Assembly: GCF_002234575.2 (NCBI RefSeq)
Contig: NZ_CP022464.2
Location: 6,448,001-6,512,000 of the forward strand
Source of the DNA: Enterocloster bolteae
GTDB lineage: Bacteria; Bacillota; Clostridia; Lachnospirales; Lachnospiraceae
Direction: 5' to 3'
DNA length: 64,000 nucleotides
The notes beneath the pieces are model-generated. The model was not told where the DNA came from and did not search any database. It worked only from the letters and a program-made list of their open reading frames with translations. How positions within the stretch are numbered: position 1 is the stretch's first letter; the number at the start of each line of letters is the position of its first letter. A program made the position numbers and the translations under genes. This document shows, piece after piece, positions 62,974 to 64,000 of the stretch.

Positions 62974-63227
62974 GGATCTCCTCCTTAAAAATACCGGCTG
63001 TCCCCAGCCGTCCCTGCCCTGCGCGGCCGCAAGCCGCAGGTGCGTTTAACCCTATTCTAACACAGCTTGTGCTAATTGCAATATTTCTTTGTCTTCTGAC
63101 AATGGTTTTTGCAATATACCTGTATTATAATGTGTCCTGTAAGCAAGAAAAACACAGCAAATAAATTGTTGCAGAAACCGAAAGGGCCCTCCCCCTTTCA
63201 CACATTTTATCCCCCTTTATACACAGT
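62974..63227. other. Intergenic region, nothing identified
   Basis: The AraC promoter must lie here. TTGCAATATTTC and TTGCAATATACC near 63078 and 63110 form a short direct repeat that could bind the regulator. No RNA or gene is seen. Confidence 0.4.
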
Positions 63228-63259
63228 AAAAGACCAGGCATCCCCAGTGCCTGGTCTTT
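63228..63259 (-). terminator. Terminator of the glutamate dehydrogenase gene
   Basis: AAAGACCAGGCA (minus strand 63259-63248) pairs with TGCCTGGTCTTT (63240-63229), followed by TTAC. The stem is perfect. Confidence 0.9.
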
Positions 63260-63308
63260 GTGTAACTGCTGCTATTCGGAAATTCTATGATTTTTTCTGT
63301 GATTCGCT

Positions 63309-64000
63309 TTATGGCCAGATTGCCCTTGCCGCCTTGGCCTCCACTACCCGCTTCACGGCAATCAGGTAAGCGCCGGTGCGCAGTGTGGCATTCTGTCTCT
63401 TTGCAATATCCCATACTGCTTCAAACGCAGGATCCATGATATCCTTCAGCTTCTCGTTGACTTCTTCCTCGGTCCAGCTCACGGATTGTATATTCTGAAC
63501 CCATTCAAAATAAGAAACTACTACGCCGCCTGCATTAGCCAGGATATCAGGCACAACAGTAATGCCTCTTTCCTGGAGTATCCCGTCAGCGTCTGCGGCC
63601 ACCGGGCCGTTTGCAGCCTCCACGATGATTTCCGCACGGATTTTATGTGCATTGGAAGCGTTAATCTGATTTTCAAGGGCCGCTGGCACCAGTACCCTGG
63701 CATCCATCTCCAGCAGTTCCTCATTGGTAATGCGGCTCATTCCCTCTTCATTGTAATCCTTTAACAGATTCTTTCTGTTAAGGGAGAGGTATTCCAGGAT
63801 AGCCGGTACGTTAAGTCCTTCCGGATTACAGATTCCACCGGATACATCGCTGACCGCTATGATCTTCATTCCTTCCCTGTGAAGCAGCTTGGCTGTGATG
63901 CTGCCCACATTTCCCATTCCCTGAATGGCTACCGTGGTTCCCTGAACCGGAATTCCCATTTTATTCAGTATATTTTTTGTGGTATACATGACGCCCCGTC
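63309..64000 (-). CDS. gdhA: Glutamate dehydrogenase, C-terminal part (cut by window edge)
   Basis: The frame enters at 64000 with R-G-V-MYTTKNILNKMGIPV; the Rossmann motif TVAIQGMGNVGSITAKLL, then VSDVSGGICNPEGLNVPAIL, ALENQINASNAHKIRAEIIV EAANGPVAADAD and VPDILANAGGVVVSYFEWVQN identify a Glu/Leu/Phe/Val dehydrogenase of the hexameric Glu type. Converts glutamate to 2-oxoglutarate and ammonia, or the reverse. The N-terminal catalytic domain is beyond the window. Terminator follows at 63228-63259. Confidence 0.93.
   Translation of the reverse strand, partial: RGVMYTTKNILNKMGIPVQGTTVAIQGMGNVGSITAKLLHREGMKIIAVSDVSGGICNPEGLNVPAILEYLSLNRKNLLKDYNEEGMSRITNEELLEMDARVLVPAALENQINASNAHKIRAEIIVEAANGPVAADADGILQERGITVVPDILANAGGVVVSYFEWVQNIQSVSWTEEEVNEKLKDIMDPAFEAVWDIAKRQNATLRTGAYLIAVKRVVEAKAARAIWP

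Overview
The window looks like a chromosome segment of a gut Lachnospiraceae bacterium. The Enterocloster / Clostridium clostridioforme group is plausible, judging from the flanking genes and the clostridial mobile-element families, but the genus is inference. About 53.8 kb is an integrative conjugative element (ICE) riddled with other elements. The last 10 kb is ordinary chromosome.

ICE backbone, all on the minus strand, read from right to left: parA, parB, two small genes, a replication-initiator-like gene, a phage-type antirepressor, pcfB, virD4 (coupling ATPase) and maff2 (small membrane protein). The rest of the ICE should lie left of position 1. The right end abuts the 3' part of a tRNA-Arg(CCT) gene at 53767-53808, the attachment site.

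Nesting is the main feature. IME-1 (left of 1 to about 28523) sits inside maff2. IME-2 (985-22295) sits inside the serine recombinase gene of IME-1. IME-3 (29676-45366) sits inside virD4. A group II intron (45902-48404) also interrupts virD4. For IME-2 and IME-3 both insertion junctions are visible, and removing the insert restores the host reading frame exactly. For the intron, exact excision rejoins the virD4 codons in frame.

IME-2 carries a complete type I restriction-modification locus (hsdR, hsdM, an expressed hsdS, three silent hsdS copies and a tyrosine recombinase) laid out as an invertible, phase-variable system. It also carries a MobA/MobL relaxase with an RSF1010-like oriT, a primase pair, a serine recombinase with a zinc tail, and an operon of sigma-like, DUF6076-type and RhuM-type genes. 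IME-1 carries a different relaxase with MobC, a rep gene with internal 23-bp iterons, a DnaC-like loader, and an AT-rich tail with a lipoprotein and a small secreted protein. IME-3 carries rep/dnaC, a toxin-antitoxin pair, a second MobA/MobL relaxase with oriT, three tandem sigma-like genes, a LanFEG/Cpr-like peptide-resistance ABC transporter with two-component system and lipoprotein, and a tnpV/tnpX integration module.

The inserts hit the transfer apparatus. In virD4 the Walker A part is separated from the Walker B part by IME-3, and maff2 is cut, so ICE self-transfer should need IME excision. IME-1 cannot make its recombinase until IME-2 leaves.

Chromosomal flank (53809-64000): MATE transporter with an attenuator-like leader, DUF4397-like repeat protein, Gfo/Idh/MocA oxidoreductase, NADP-isocitrate dehydrogenase, stand-alone trpB, O-acetylhomoserine sulfhydrylase, AraC regulator and glutamate dehydrogenase (cut by the window edge).
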